64,000 bases of DNA, taken from positions 186,001-250,000 of the forward strand of contig JBCBMO010000004.1 of the NCBI GenBank assembly GCA_039822785.1, in the 5' to 3' direction. The notes under the pieces were generated by a model, which did no database searches, was not told the origin of the DNA, and saw nothing but the letters and a program-made list of their open reading frames with translations. This document shows, piece by piece, positions 8,206 through 15,959 of this stretch (within the stretch, counting starts at the first letter, position 1; each line of letters opens with the position of its first letter). This DNA is from Thermohalobaculum sp039822785. Its GTDB lineage: Bacteria; Pseudomonadota; Alphaproteobacteria; Rhodobacterales; Rhodobacteraceae. Both the position numbers and the translations under genes were made by a program.

Positions 8206-8267
8206 CGTGAAAACACGGGTAGTGGATCGGGCGCAGGGGGCTGCGCCATGCGTTGTGGGGAACATCG

Positions 8268-9569
8268 ATGACGTACTGGACGCGCGCGGCGGCTGTAGTG
8301 GCTGCCAGCATGGGATTCGGCTCGGCACCGGGGGCGGCAGAGGCGGCTTCCCTGCTGCCGGGGAGCTTTATCACGACCGCTGATGTGCTGGGCCCGGGCA
8401 ACGAGATCACCGATCCGGAGGGGTTGGCGATCTCGGGCGACATCCTCTACGTGGCTGAGGACAGCGGCGACGCCGATATGATCTTCAGCATCAACCTTGT
8501 GACCGGCGAGGTGGAGAGCTTCTCGCTGGAGGCCACGGCGCCGTCGCTCAGCTTCTCATCCCTCGGGACTGGGACGCTCGAAGAGGGTGAGGTCGTCTCC
8601 TTCAGCTTTACGGATGGCGCAGGCGGGCTCGGCTTCAACCCCGGGGATGCCTTCGTCATTGAGCTCGACAACGAAATCGGTTTCGGCGGTGCGCCCGATC
8701 TCACGCTGGGCATCTTCGGCGAGGGGGAGATCGTTGACGGTTTCCAGACCGGTGAGCTGCTCGTGATCGATGACGACAGTTCGCCGCGTGGTAACGGTCT
8801 GGCGTCGGCAGGCTTGGGCGTCGTGAACGCCGACGGCACGATCAACATATCGGTCTCCGGTTTCCCGGACTTCGACTTCGATGGCGTCGTCGATGGCGAC
8901 GTTTTCCCGCAGCCCGAGGAAGGCGACTTCGAGGTCTTCGGCGCCATCGTGCCGACCAGCTCTCTCGACGACTTCATCCTGTCGAGCTTCGGCGATCCCG
9001 AGGGGCTGACCGTGCTGGGCGACTCGCTGTTCGTGGGTGGCGACGACGGCGACGGCGGCGGCTTGCTGCTCGAGCTTGCTCTCGACACCTTCGAGGTACT
9101 CGGTCTCGCGAGGCTGCCCTTCGAGGCTGACGGACTGGCCTCCGACGGCACGCTCATCTATGCGGCCGACGACGACACGATCATCGCGATCGACCCTGAG
9201 ACCGGCGAGATCGTGCGCAGCGGCACGGTTAATCTGCTGGGCAACGACTTCGAGGGACTCACGTTCAATGGCTCCGAGCTCGTCGCCGGTGATGATCAGG
9301 GCACCGAGTCTCTGGTCTTCATCGACCCGGTCACCTTCGCTGTTACGCGTGTCGTCACGGGGGACGCCCTGCTGGTTTCGGACCCCGACGGCCTCGCCTT
9401 TTCCGAGACCTTCGGGCTGATCCAGGCAGATGCGGATCCGGGCGGCACGTCGGCAGGCCTGATCGCCTCGGCGGTGATCCCGCTGCCTGCGCCGGCCGGT
9501 TTGATGCTCGCAGGCCTCGCAGCGCTGGGTATGGTCGCAGGGCGGCGGCGGAAGATCACTCGTCCCTGA
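8268..9569 (+). CDS. Exported repeat protein with a VPLPA-CTERM-type sorting tail
   Basis: The 433-residue product starts with a signal peptide (RAAAVVAASMGFGSAPGAAEA). It then shows at least four spaced copies of a beta-propeller-like block built around D/G-x-EGL followed by a strand: DPEGLAISGDILYVAED, DPEGLTVLGDSLFVGGD, EADGLASDGTLIYAADD and FEGLTFNGSELVAGDDQ. It ends with IPLPAPAGLMLAGLAALG and the basic run GRRRK, the plan of VPLPA/PEP-CTERM sorting signals. It is therefore probably surface-bound or secreted through an exosortase-like route. It is very acidic, as is common for secreted calcium-tolerant proteins. I chose the ATG at 8268 after GTGGGGA. Its 3' end overlaps convergent xerD by 14 bp. 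Confidence 0.85.
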   Translation: MTYWTRAAAVVAASMGFGSAPGAAEAASLLPGSFITTADVLGPGNEITDPEGLAISGDILYVAEDSGDADMIFSINLVTGEVESFSLEATAPSLSFSSLGTGTLEEGEVVSFSFTDGAGGLGFNPGDAFVIELDNEIGFGGAPDLTLGIFGEGEIVDGFQTGELLVIDDDSSPRGNGLASAGLGVVNADGTINISVSGFPDFDFDGVVDGDVFPQPEEGDFEVFGAIVPTSSLDDFILSSFGDPEGLTVLGDSLFVGGDDGDGGGLLLELALDTFEVLGLARLPFEADGLASDGTLIYAADDDTIIAIDPETGEIVRSGTVNLLGNDFEGLTFNGSELVAGDDQGTESLVFIDPVTFAVTRVVTGDALLVSDPDGLAFSETFGLIQADADPGGTSAGLIASAVIPLPAPAGLMLAGLAALGMVAGRRRKITRP

Positions 9570-10527
9570 CCGCCGCCAGCGGATGATGCTCCAGCACCAG
9601 GGCGCGCATGCGGGCGTCCAGGACATGGGTGTAGATCTCGGTCGTGCCGATGTCGGCATGGCCGAGCAGGAGTTGGATCGAGCGTAGGTCGGCGCCGCCC
9701 GCCAGCAGGTGCGTGGCGAAGGCATGGCGCAGCACATGCGGCGAGACCTGCGCGGGGTCGAGACCGGCGGCGGCGGCGAGCGTCTTGACCACCTCCCAGG
9801 CCCGCAGGCGCGACAGCGGCTTGTCCGGCGTCCGTGCCGGAAACAGCCAGGGCGAGCGGGCGAAGGCCTGCCCCCGCGCGTCGCAGACCGCGCGCCAGCG
9901 GATCAGCGCGGCGCGGGCGGCGGGCGTCAGCAACACCAGCCGCTCCTTCGATCCCTTGCCGGTGACGCTCAGCGTCTCGGGGCCGCGGGCGGCGGGCTCG
10001 CGGGGCAGGGTGACCAGCTCCGTGACCCGCAGGCCGGTGGCATAGAGCATCTCGAGCAGACAGTGATCGCGGATGGCATTGCGCGCGGTCGGGCTCCCCT
10101 CCGCCGCCTGGGCGACCCGCCGGGCGGCGGCGGCGAGCAGGGCATCGACATCCGCCGCCGACAGGGTGCCCGGCAGCTGCCGCGCAGCACGGGGGCCGGA
10201 GAGGCGGGCAGCCGGATCGTCCTCGCGCCAGCCCTCGCCAAGCGCAAAGCGGCAGAAGCGTCGGATCGCCGACAGGCGCCGCGCCCGGGTCGACGTGGCT
10301 AGCCCCTCCGCCTCGGCGCGCGCAAGATAAGCTTCGATGTCGACCCGTCCCACCGTCACGAGGCTGAGGCCGCGGGCGCGGGCAAAGGCCGCGAAATCGG
10401 TCAGGTCGCGGGCATAGGCGGCGACCGTGTTCTCCGCCGCCCCCCGTTCCGCGATCGCGGCCTCCAGGAAGGCCTCGATCAGATGGGCATCGGCGGTCCC
10501 GATGCCGGGCGCTTGGGCCTCGCTCAC
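9556..10527 (-). CDS. xerD: Tyrosine recombinase XerD (chromosome dimer resolution)
   Basis: This 323-residue protein has the XerC/D architecture. An N-terminal SAM-like core-binding domain (ENTVAAYARDLTDFAAF) is followed by a catalytic domain. Its catalytic set is visible: Arg in ATGLRVTEL, Lys in GKGSKER, His-x2-Arg in HVLRHAFATHLL, His in GHADIGTTEIYTH, and the nucleophile Tyr in the same block. It would act with XerC at dif before cell division. The start is the GTG at 10527, which overlaps the stop of the small upstream gene (GTGA). It is not beside any integrase targets or phage genes, so a housekeeping role is most likely. Confidence 0.93.
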   Translation of the reverse strand: MSEAQAPGIGTADAHLIEAFLEAAIAERGAAENTVAAYARDLTDFAAFARARGLSLVTVGRVDIEAYLARAEAEGLATSTRARRLSAIRRFCRFALGEGWREDDPAARLSGPRAARQLPGTLSAADVDALLAAAARRVAQAAEGSPTARNAIRDHCLLEMLYATGLRVTELVTLPREPAARGPETLSVTGKGSKERLVLLTPAARAALIRWRAVCDARGQAFARSPWLFPARTPDKPLSRLRAWEVVKTLAAAAGLDPAQVSPHVLRHAFATHLLAGGADLRSIQLLLGHADIGTTEIYTHVLDARMRALVLEHHPLAAVRDE

Positions 10528-10652
10528 CCACCCTCCGGCGCGGAGATGATCACGCTCACAGGCTCGCGCGGCGGCGGCAGATCGGCAAACAGCGCATAAC
10601 CCGACAGCACGAGGCCGCCGAGCAGGGCGAGCCTGAACAGGAATTTCGTCAT
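10524..10652 (-). CDS. Small single-span membrane protein (42 aa) upstream of xerD
   Basis: This short gene begins with ATG after a strong GGAGGGGACG site and ends in a four-base overlap with xerD. The product has one hydrophobic segment (FLFRLALLGGLVLSGYALFA) after a basic MTK start, then a proline-rich tail DLPPPREP ending in a charged stretch. This looks like an inner-membrane anchored micropeptide with its tail in the periplasm. The coupling to xerD and the good ribosome-binding site are the main support. I do not know a function. Confidence 0.65.
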   Translation of the reverse strand: MTKFLFRLALLGGLVLSGYALFADLPPPREPVSVIISAPEGG

Positions 10653-10790
10653 CGTCCCCTCCGGTCCCGCGCCTGAAGACTGCGACCGCTGGACGGGACA
10701 ATCGCAAACTGCGCGCGCCGCGGCAACGCCCGGCCGCTTGAAGGGCCGCCCGGGATCGGGGAAGGTCGCGCGGGAGAACGGCAAAAGACG

Positions 10791-11396
10791 ATGAATGCCC
10801 GCAAGGAAAAGACCGTGACGGACCGCCCAGGTGGTGCCGCGACCACTGGCGCCAAGCCGCGCCCGGCGCGCAGCGTGGTGCTGATCGGCCTGATGGGGGC
10901 GGGCAAATCCTCGGTCGGCAAACGCCTGGCCAGCGCGCTCGGCGTGCCCTTCAACGACAGCGACGCGGAGGTCGAGGCGGCCGCCGACCGCACCATCGCC
11001 GAGATCTTCCGCGACCACGGCGAGGCGCATTTCCGTTCCGGCGAGCGGCGGGTGATCGGCCGGCTTCTGGACGGCAGGCCGCGGGTGCTGGCAACAGGCG
11101 GCGGGGCCTTCATGAACGCCGAGACGCGGGCGCTGATCGTCGAGAAGGGGATCTCGGTCTGGCTGCGGGCGGATCTGGATACCCTGCATGCGCGCACGGC
11201 GGGGCGCTCGCATCGGCCGCTGCTGAACACCGGCGACCCGCGCGCCACGCTGGCCCGGCTGATGGAGGAGCGCTATCCGGTCTACGCCGAGGCCGATGTC
11301 ACCGTCGACAGCGTGGCGGGCCAGGCGCATGAGCAGATGGTGGCGCGCATCCTGACCGCGCTTGAGGATATTCCGGGCGCCTTGCAGCCCGGCTGA
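10791..11396 (+). CDS. aroK: Shikimate kinase
   Basis: Shikimate kinase phosphorylates shikimate with ATP in chorismate synthesis. The 201-residue product has the P-loop GLMGAGKSSVGKRLA, the shikimate-binding FNDSDAEVE, the FRSGERRVI arginine segment, the ATGGGAF loop, and the lid AGRSHRPLL. It carries about 25 residues before the P-loop domain, somewhat longer than E. coli AroK. A GTG at 10815 with AAGGA before it could be the real start. It lies 12 bp upstream of aroB, the usual alphaproteobacterial pairing, and is divergent from the xerD unit. Confidence 0.95.
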   Translation: MNARKEKTVTDRPGGAATTGAKPRPARSVVLIGLMGAGKSSVGKRLASALGVPFNDSDAEVEAAADRTIAEIFRDHGEAHFRSGERRVIGRLLDGRPRVLATGGGAFMNAETRALIVEKGISVWLRADLDTLHARTAGRSHRPLLNTGDPRATLARLMEERYPVYAEADVTVDSVAGQAHEQMVARILTALEDIPGALQPG

Positions 11397-11408
11397 GGGA
11401 GAGCGGCC

Positions 11409-12548
11409 ATGGCCGACGATCGGGTGAGCGACGATGCCGTGCGGGTGCCGGTGGGCCTGGGTGCGCGCAGCTACGATATCCTGATCGGCGATGGGCTGCT
11501 GGCTCAGGCCGGCGGGCTGATCGGGCCGCTGCTGCCCCGGCCCTTCACCGCGATCGTGACCGACGCGACGGTGGCGCAGCACCACCTGGCGCCCCTCAAG
11601 GCGGCGCTGGCGGCGGAGGGGATCGCGGCGGAGGCCGTCATCGTCCCCCCCGGCGAAGGCTCGAAGTCCATGACTGAGCTTGCGGCGGTGATCGACGGGC
11701 TGCTGGCGCTCAAGATTGAGCGCGACGACCTGATCATCGCGCTCGGCGGCGGGGTGGTGGGCGATCTGGCGGGTTTCGCCGCCGCCATCCTGCGCCGCGG
11801 GGTGGGGTTCGTGCAGGTGCCCACCAGCCTGCTGGCGCAGGTCGACAGCTCGGTGGGCGGCAAGACCGGGGTGAATGCCGCGGCGGGCAAGAACCTGATC
11901 GGTGCCTTTCACCAGCCACGCCTGGTGCTCGCCGATATCGCGACGCTCGACACGCTGGACGGCCGGCAGTTCCTGGCGGGCTACGCGGAGGTCGCCAAAT
12001 ACGGCCTGCTGGGCGACGCGGCCTTCTTCGACTGGCTTGAGGCCCGGGGGCCCGTCCTGCGCGACGGCGACCGCGCCGCCCGCATCGCGGCGGTCGAGCG
12101 GTCGTGCCGGGCCAAGGCGGGCATCGTGGAGCGCGACGAGCACGAACATGGGGAGCGGGCGCTCCTCAACCTCGGCCATACCTTCGGCCATGCGCTGGAG
12201 GCTGCTACGGGCTACTCCGACCGGCTGCTGCACGGCGAGGGCGTGGCGATCGGCTGTTGCCTGGCCTTCGCGGCCTCCGCCCGCCTTGGCCTCTGCGCGC
12301 AGGAGGTGCCAAGCAGGGTCGCGGCGCATCTGTCGGCCATGGGGCTGCCCACGCGCCTGACGGATGTGCTGGGACCGCTGCCGGATGCGGACGGGCTGGT
12401 CGCGCTCATGGGTCAGGACAAGAAGGTCAAGCAGGGCCGCCTGACCTTCATCCTGGCCCGCGCCATCGGCGAGACCTTCGTGACCCGCGAGGCCGACACC
12501 GCCGTCATCCGCACGCTCTTGGCGGAGGAGCTGGCGGCGCGCATCTGA
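11409..12548 (+). CDS. aroB: 3-Dehydroquinate synthase
   Basis: AroB converts DAHP to 3-dehydroquinate, using NAD and zinc. The 379-residue product has the nucleotide-binding GGGVVGDLAGFAAA, the VPTSLLAQVDSSVGGKTGVN active-site block, and the metal-binding segments GYAEVAKYG and LNLGHTFGHALE with a later HGEGVAIG. Its length is normal. The start ATG follows GGGAGAGCGGCC, 12 bp after aroK, so the two form an operon. It converges on ahpD with only a 32-bp gap, in which a 20-bp GC-rich unit (CTCAGGCGGGGCTC...) is duplicated. Confidence 0.96.
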   Translation: MADDRVSDDAVRVPVGLGARSYDILIGDGLLAQAGGLIGPLLPRPFTAIVTDATVAQHHLAPLKAALAAEGIAAEAVIVPPGEGSKSMTELAAVIDGLLALKIERDDLIIALGGGVVGDLAGFAAAILRRGVGFVQVPTSLLAQVDSSVGGKTGVNAAAGKNLIGAFHQPRLVLADIATLDTLDGRQFLAGYAEVAKYGLLGDAAFFDWLEARGPVLRDGDRAARIAAVERSCRAKAGIVERDEHEHGERALLNLGHTFGHALEAATGYSDRLLHGEGVAIGCCLAFAASARLGLCAQEVPSRVAAHLSAMGLPTRLTDVLGPLPDADGLVALMGQDKKVKQGRLTFILARAIGETFVTREADTAVIRTLLAEELAARI

Positions 12549-12580
12549 CGCCGCAGGGCCTCAGGCGGGGCTCGGGGCGC

Positions 12581-13138
12581 TCAGGCGGGGCTCAGCGCCT
12601 CCTCCCGCAGGGCGAGCGCCTCCTCGGCCTCCAGCACCGTCGCCGCGGCATTGATGATCGCGGCGGCGCGCAGGGCGGTCTGGATCTCGGCCTGGCTCAC
12701 CCCCTCGGCGCGCAGCGTGGCCTCATGGGCATCCAGGCACATCCCGCAGCCGTTCACGGCCGAGACCGCCAGGCAGAAGAGCTCGAAATCGGCCTTGTCG
12801 GTGCCCGGCGAGGCGATGGCGTTCATGCGCAGCTTCGCCGGCAGGGCGGTGTAGTCCTTGCGCGTCATCAGGTGGGTCGCGCGGTAATAGACGTTGTTCA
12901 TCGCCATCAGCGCAGCCGCGGCCTTGGCGGCGGACAGCGCCCCGGCGCTCATCTGCGCCTTGGCATCCGTCCCGATCTCCCGGATCAGCAGCGGATTGCG
13001 GGTCGCAAGCGCCGAGGCGAAGAGACAGCCCCATAGCCGCTCCGCGCCCAGCGTCTCGTCCCGCGCAATGGTCGAGAGGTTGAGCTTGATGTCCTTCGCA
13101 TAGTCGGGGAAGGCGCCGCGCAGGTGTTCGATCGACAT
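12581..13138 (-). CDS. ahpD: Alkyl hydroperoxide reductase partner AhpD
   Basis: AhpD is a carboxymuconolactone-decarboxylase-fold protein that re-reduces the peroxiredoxin AhpC. The 185-residue product has the family signature with its Cys-x2-Cys redox pair and proton-relay histidine in NGCGMCLDAHE. The helical blocks LWGCLFASALATRN and MNNVYYRATHL are also present. It lies 59 bp downstream of ahpC on the same strand, separated by a GC-rich hairpin. This repeats the AhpC-AhpD couple known from mycobacteria. It is the last gene of the long nif-fix-mod-bfr-ahp run, so it may protect nitrogenase-producing cells from peroxide. Confidence 0.93.
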   Translation of the reverse strand: MSIEHLRGAFPDYAKDIKLNLSTIARDETLGAERLWGCLFASALATRNPLLIREIGTDAKAQMSAGALSAAKAAAALMAMNNVYYRATHLMTRKDYTALPAKLRMNAIASPGTDKADFELFCLAVSAVNGCGMCLDAHEATLRAEGVSQAEIQTALRAAAIINAAATVLEAEEALALREEALSPA

Positions 13139-13167
13139 GGACAGGCTCCAGCGTCAGGGGGCAGGGG

Positions 13168-13190
13168 CGCGGCGGGACGACCCCGCCGCG
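13168..13190 (-). terminator. GC-rich hairpin between ahpC and ahpD
   Basis: A nine-base perfect inverted repeat (CGCGGCGGG/CCCGCCGCG) with a five-base loop lies just after the ahpC stop codon. There is no U-tract, so it is more likely an attenuator or mRNA-stabilising end for ahpC than a full terminator. Confidence 0.5.
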
Positions 13191-13197
13191 GCATGGA

Positions 13198-13755
13198 TCA
13201 GGCGACCTTCAGCACCGCGCCGCCGACCGGGCGGTTGCAGGGGCAAAGCTCGTCGGTCTGGAGCGCATCGAGCACCCGCAGCGCCTCCTTGGGGTTGCGG
13301 CCCACGTTCAGCGGGTTGACCTCGACGTGCTGGATCACGTTGTGCGGGTCCACGATGAAGGTCGCGCGCAGGGCCACGCCCTCCGCCCGCTCGCGCACGC
13401 CGAGCGCGTCCACCAGGCTGCCGGCCGGATCGCCGAAGCTGTAGTGGTTGAGCCGGTCGAGATCCGGGTGGTCGCGCCGCCAGGCGAGCTTGCAGAACTC
13501 ATTGTCGGTCGAGCCGCCCAGGACCACGCAGTCGCGGTCGGCGAACTCCTCGACCAGGGCGGCGTATTCCACGATCTCGGTTGGGCAGACGAAGGTGAAA
13601 TCCTTGGGGTAGAAGTAGATCAGCTTCCACTTCCCCGGGAAGCTCGCCTTCGTGATCGTCTCGAAGGCGTCTTCGCCGTTCTCGGACGGCAGGTTGAAAC
13701 CGGGCTTCGCCGCCGTGACGGCAAAATCGGGCAGGGTATCGCCAACACCAAGCAT
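13198..13755 (-). CDS. ahpC: Peroxiredoxin AhpC
   Basis: This 185-residue 2-Cys peroxiredoxin reduces hydrogen peroxide and organic peroxides. The peroxidatic cysteine is in YPKDFTFVCPTEIVEY near residue 48, with the conserved Pro/Thr. The resolving region is the C-terminal LCPCNRPVGG. The start ATG at 13755 follows AGGAGAG. The longer open frame upstream is antisense-free read-through into bfr in another phase. It lies 32 bp after the bfr stop, with ahpD as its likely reductant next. Together these place peroxide defence directly behind iron storage in the nif-linked run. Confidence 0.95.
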   Translation of the reverse strand: MLGVGDTLPDFAVTAAKPGFNLPSENGEDAFETITKASFPGKWKLIYFYPKDFTFVCPTEIVEYAALVEEFADRDCVVLGGSTDNEFCKLAWRRDHPDLDRLNHYSFGDPAGSLVDALGVRERAEGVALRATFIVDPHNVIQHVEVNPLNVGRNPKEALRVLDALQTDELCPCNRPVGGAVLKVA

Positions 13756-13787
13756 GTCTCTCTCCTGTGGCTTTGGGGGTATGGGGG

Positions 13788-14276
13788 TCAGTCCTCGGCC
13801 TCGTTGGCCGGGGCGGCGTTCAGGTGGCCGTAGTTCTGCGCACCGATCTGGTCGTGTAGCTGCAGCTGGGTCTCGAGGAAGTCGATATGCTCTTCCTCGT
13901 CGTTCAGCAGGTCCTCGAAGATCTTCATCGAGACGTAGTCGCCCTCGGCGAAGCAGACCTCGCGGGCCTCCTTGTAGAGCGCGCGGGCCGAGTATTCGGC
14001 CGCCAGGTCGCACTCCAGCGTCTCCTTGACGTTCTCGCCGATCTTGAGCGGGTCGAGCTGCTGCAGGTTGGGATGCCCCTCCAGGAAGATCACACGCGCG
14101 ATCAGCGTATCGGCGTGGTGCATCTCCTCGATGCTCTCCTCACGCGATTTCTTGGCGAGCTTCAGGTACCCCCAGTCCTCCTGCAGCCGGTAGTGCAGCC
14201 AGTACTGGTTCACCGCCGTCAGCTCGTGGCGGATGGAAGCATTCAGGTACTCGATGACCTTTTCGCTGCCCTTCAT
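13788..14276 (-). CDS. bfr: Bacterioferritin
   Basis: This 162-residue four-helix protein matches bacterioferritin, the haem-containing 24-mer iron store. Ferroxidase ligands are visible in RHELTAVNQYWLHYR (Glu18-type), EEMHHADTLIARV (Glu and His), and later EYSARALYKEA and LLNDEEEHIDFLETQL. A methionine within KIFED/SMK or EEMHH could be the haem ligand. The start ATG overlaps the 3' end of the bfd-like gene (ATGA-type overlap at 14273-14276), so the ferredoxin that mobilises iron from Bfr is translationally coupled to it. Within this run it could buffer iron for nitrogenase cofactors. Confidence 0.96.
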   Translation of the reverse strand: MKGSEKVIEYLNASIRHELTAVNQYWLHYRLQEDWGYLKLAKKSREESIEEMHHADTLIARVIFLEGHPNLQQLDPLKIGENVKETLECDLAAEYSARALYKEAREVCFAEGDYVSMKIFEDLLNDEEEHIDFLETQLQLHDQIGAQNYGHLNAAPANEAED

Positions 14277-14512
14277 GGGGTGGCTCCTTCGTCGTTGATC
14301 GGGGAAATCCCAAGCGCCGCTCGCTGATCGGAGAGCTCGCGCTGAATGGTCTGGGCGATGAGCGGCAGGCAGGCGAAGCAGCGCATGCGCCGGCCGAGGG
14401 CGTGGTAGACCCGCCCCGGGGTGACGACGACATAGGGGTCGCGCGCCAGCATCGCGGCGATGGCGGCACGCACTTCGCGCTCGCGCAGGACGGCGCAGGA
14501 GCAGAGGATCAT
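14273..14512 (-). CDS. bfd: Bacterioferritin-associated ferredoxin (Bfd-like, 2Fe-2S)
   Basis: Bfd donates electrons to bacterioferritin to release iron. The 79-residue product starts MILCSCAVL and has the Bfd cysteine pattern, Cys-x-Cys near the N-terminus and Cys-x2-Cys (RCFACLPLIA) about 36 residues later. I chose the ATG at 14512 because GGGAGGGGATC precedes it and Bfd proteins begin just before CxC. An ATG 11 codons upstream would overlap modC. The C-terminal 20 residues are longer than in E. coli Bfd. It lies between modC and bfr, with no promoter-sized gap on either side. Confidence 0.88.
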   Translation of the reverse strand: MILCSCAVLREREVRAAIAAMLARDPYVVVTPGRVYHALGRRMRCFACLPLIAQTIQRELSDQRAALGISPINDEGATP

Positions 14513-14535
14513 GATCCCCTCCCGGATGGTCTGGA

Positions 14536-15231
14536 TCAGGCCCATTGGCGGACCCCGCGAGGCTCGGGCACATCGTTGGCAGGCGCCAGTGCGATATTGC
14601 CCAGGCGCCCGGCGCGCAGGGCGATGACGCTGTCGGCCAGGCGGCGGATCTCCTCGGGCGCGTGGGAGATATAGAGCATGGGCACCCCGGTTTCGGCCCG
14701 CAGCGCGCGGAGGAGTTGGAGCACTTCCTCCTTGCGCGCTGGGTCGAGGGCGGCGAGCGGCTCGTCCATCAGCAGCATGCGCGGACGCGCCAGGAGGGCC
14801 CGGCCGATGGCGACCCGCTGACGCTCCCCGCCGGACAGGCGCGGCGGGCGGCGGGTCAGCAGGGGCTCGAGGCCGAGGACTGCGACGACACGCCGGAACA
14901 GCCGCTCGTCGAAGCGGCGCATGCCGTAGGTGAGATTGCGCCGCACGCTAAGGTGCGGGAACAGCAGCCCGTCCTGGAAGACGATGCCCAGGCCCCGGTC
15001 ACGCGGCGAAAGGTCGATGCCCGCGGTGCTGTCGAACAGCACCTGGCCGCCCATGACGATGCGCCCACGCTCTGGACGCCTGAGCCCGGCGAGACAGGCG
15101 AATAGCGTGCTCTTGCCCGAGCCCGAGGGACCGACGATCCCCAGGACGCCGTCGAAGGGCGCCACAAAGGCCGTCTGCAGCGTAAAGGTCCCCTGGGTCA
15201 GGGTCACGTCGACCTCGATCATATCGGTCAT
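14536..15231 (-). CDS. modC: Molybdate ABC transporter ATPase ModC, lacking the C-terminal Mop domain
   Basis: ModC powers molybdate import. This 231-residue protein has the complete ABC ATPase core: Walker A GPSGSGKST, the Q-loop FQDGLLFPHLSV, the signature LSGGERQRVAIGRAL, Walker B LLMDEPLAALD and the switch His in YISHAPEE. Typical ModC proteins are about 350 residues with a C-terminal molybdate-binding Mop/TOBE domain. This one stops about 30 residues after the switch region, so that domain is missing. The start overlaps the modB stop (ATGA). The gene ends within 25 bp of bfd. Confidence 0.93.
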   Translation of the reverse strand: MTDMIEVDVTLTQGTFTLQTAFVAPFDGVLGIVGPSGSGKSTLFACLAGLRRPERGRIVMGGQVLFDSTAGIDLSPRDRGLGIVFQDGLLFPHLSVRRNLTYGMRRFDERLFRRVVAVLGLEPLLTRRPPRLSGGERQRVAIGRALLARPRMLLMDEPLAALDPARKEEVLQLLRALRAETGVPMLYISHAPEEIRRLADSVIALRAGRLGNIALAPANDVPEPRGVRQWA

Positions 15232-15959
15232 ACCGCCGCCTCCACCCGGGTGCGCCGGGAGAGCCCCTCCGAGGCGACGAGGGCGCCGCAGGCCAGCGCG
15301 ACGGAGAGCAGGCAGAGCCGTAAGGCTGCGTCCTCCCCGCCCGGCGACTGGGTCTCGGCGAAGAGCGCGAGCGGCAGGGTCTGGGTGCGCCCGGGGATAT
15401 TGGCGGCGAAGGTGATGGTCGCGCCGAACTCGCCCACCGCGCGTGCGAAGGCCAGGGTCGCGCCGGTCAGGATTCCCGGCAGCATGAGCGGCAGGGTGAC
15501 GGTCAGGAAGACCCGCGCCTCGGACGCGCCGAGGCTGCGCGCGGCACTCTCCAGTCGGCGGTCCTGGCTCTCGACGGCCTGGCGGATGGCGCGGACAAAC
15601 AGGGGGAAGGCGACGACGGCGCAGGCGATGACGACGCCCGCCGTGGAGAAGCTGAGGCGGATGCCGAACAGCTCGTAGAGCGGCGCCCCGATCGCCCCCT
15701 GACGGCCGAGCAGCAGGAGCAGCAGGTAGCCCGTGACCACCGGCGGCAGCACCAGCGGCAGGTGGATCACCGCGTTGAGCACCCCGTGGCCGGGAAAGCG
15801 GTAGCGCCCCAGCAGCCAGCCGAAGCCCACCGCAAAGGGCAGCGAGCACAGCACCGCCAGGGTCGCCGCGCGCAGGGTGAGCGCGAGCGCCTGCCCCTCC
15901 GCCGGCGAAAGGCCGAGGGCCTGGCCCATGAGGGCCGGGATCTCGGGCAGGAAGGCCAT
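15228..15959 (-). CDS. modB: Molybdate ABC transporter permease ModB
   Basis: This 243-residue inner-membrane protein forms the molybdate channel. It has about five or six hydrophobic helices, including a long VLNAVIHLPLVLPPVVTGYL segment characteristic of ModB. The cytoplasmic EAA-type coupling loop is ESAARSLGASEARVFLTVTL, followed by FARAVGEFGATITFA. Its length is normal. Both ends overlap its neighbours by a few bases (the modA stop and the modC start), so modABC is one tightly coupled operon. Molybdate is needed for the FeMo cofactor encoded by the upstream nif genes. Confidence 0.96.
   Translation of the reverse strand: MAFLPEIPALMGQALGLSPAEGQALALTLRAATLAVLCSLPFAVGFGWLLGRYRFPGHGVLNAVIHLPLVLPPVVTGYLLLLLLGRQGAIGAPLYELFGIRLSFSTAGVVIACAVVAFPLFVRAIRQAVESQDRRLESAARSLGASEARVFLTVTLPLMLPGILTGATLAFARAVGEFGATITFAANIPGRTQTLPLALFAETQSPGGEDAALRLCLLSVALACGALVASEGLSRRTRVEAAV

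Noticed and set aside
9556..10527. Phage or integrative-element integrase
   Set aside because: The protein is a standard XerD, with no attachment-site repeats, excisionase or cargo genes nearby.
10653..12329. Long minus-strand open frame antisense to aroK and aroB
   Set aside because: Only its last 43 codons (the small membrane protein) have a start with a good ribosome site; the rest mirrors aroKB.
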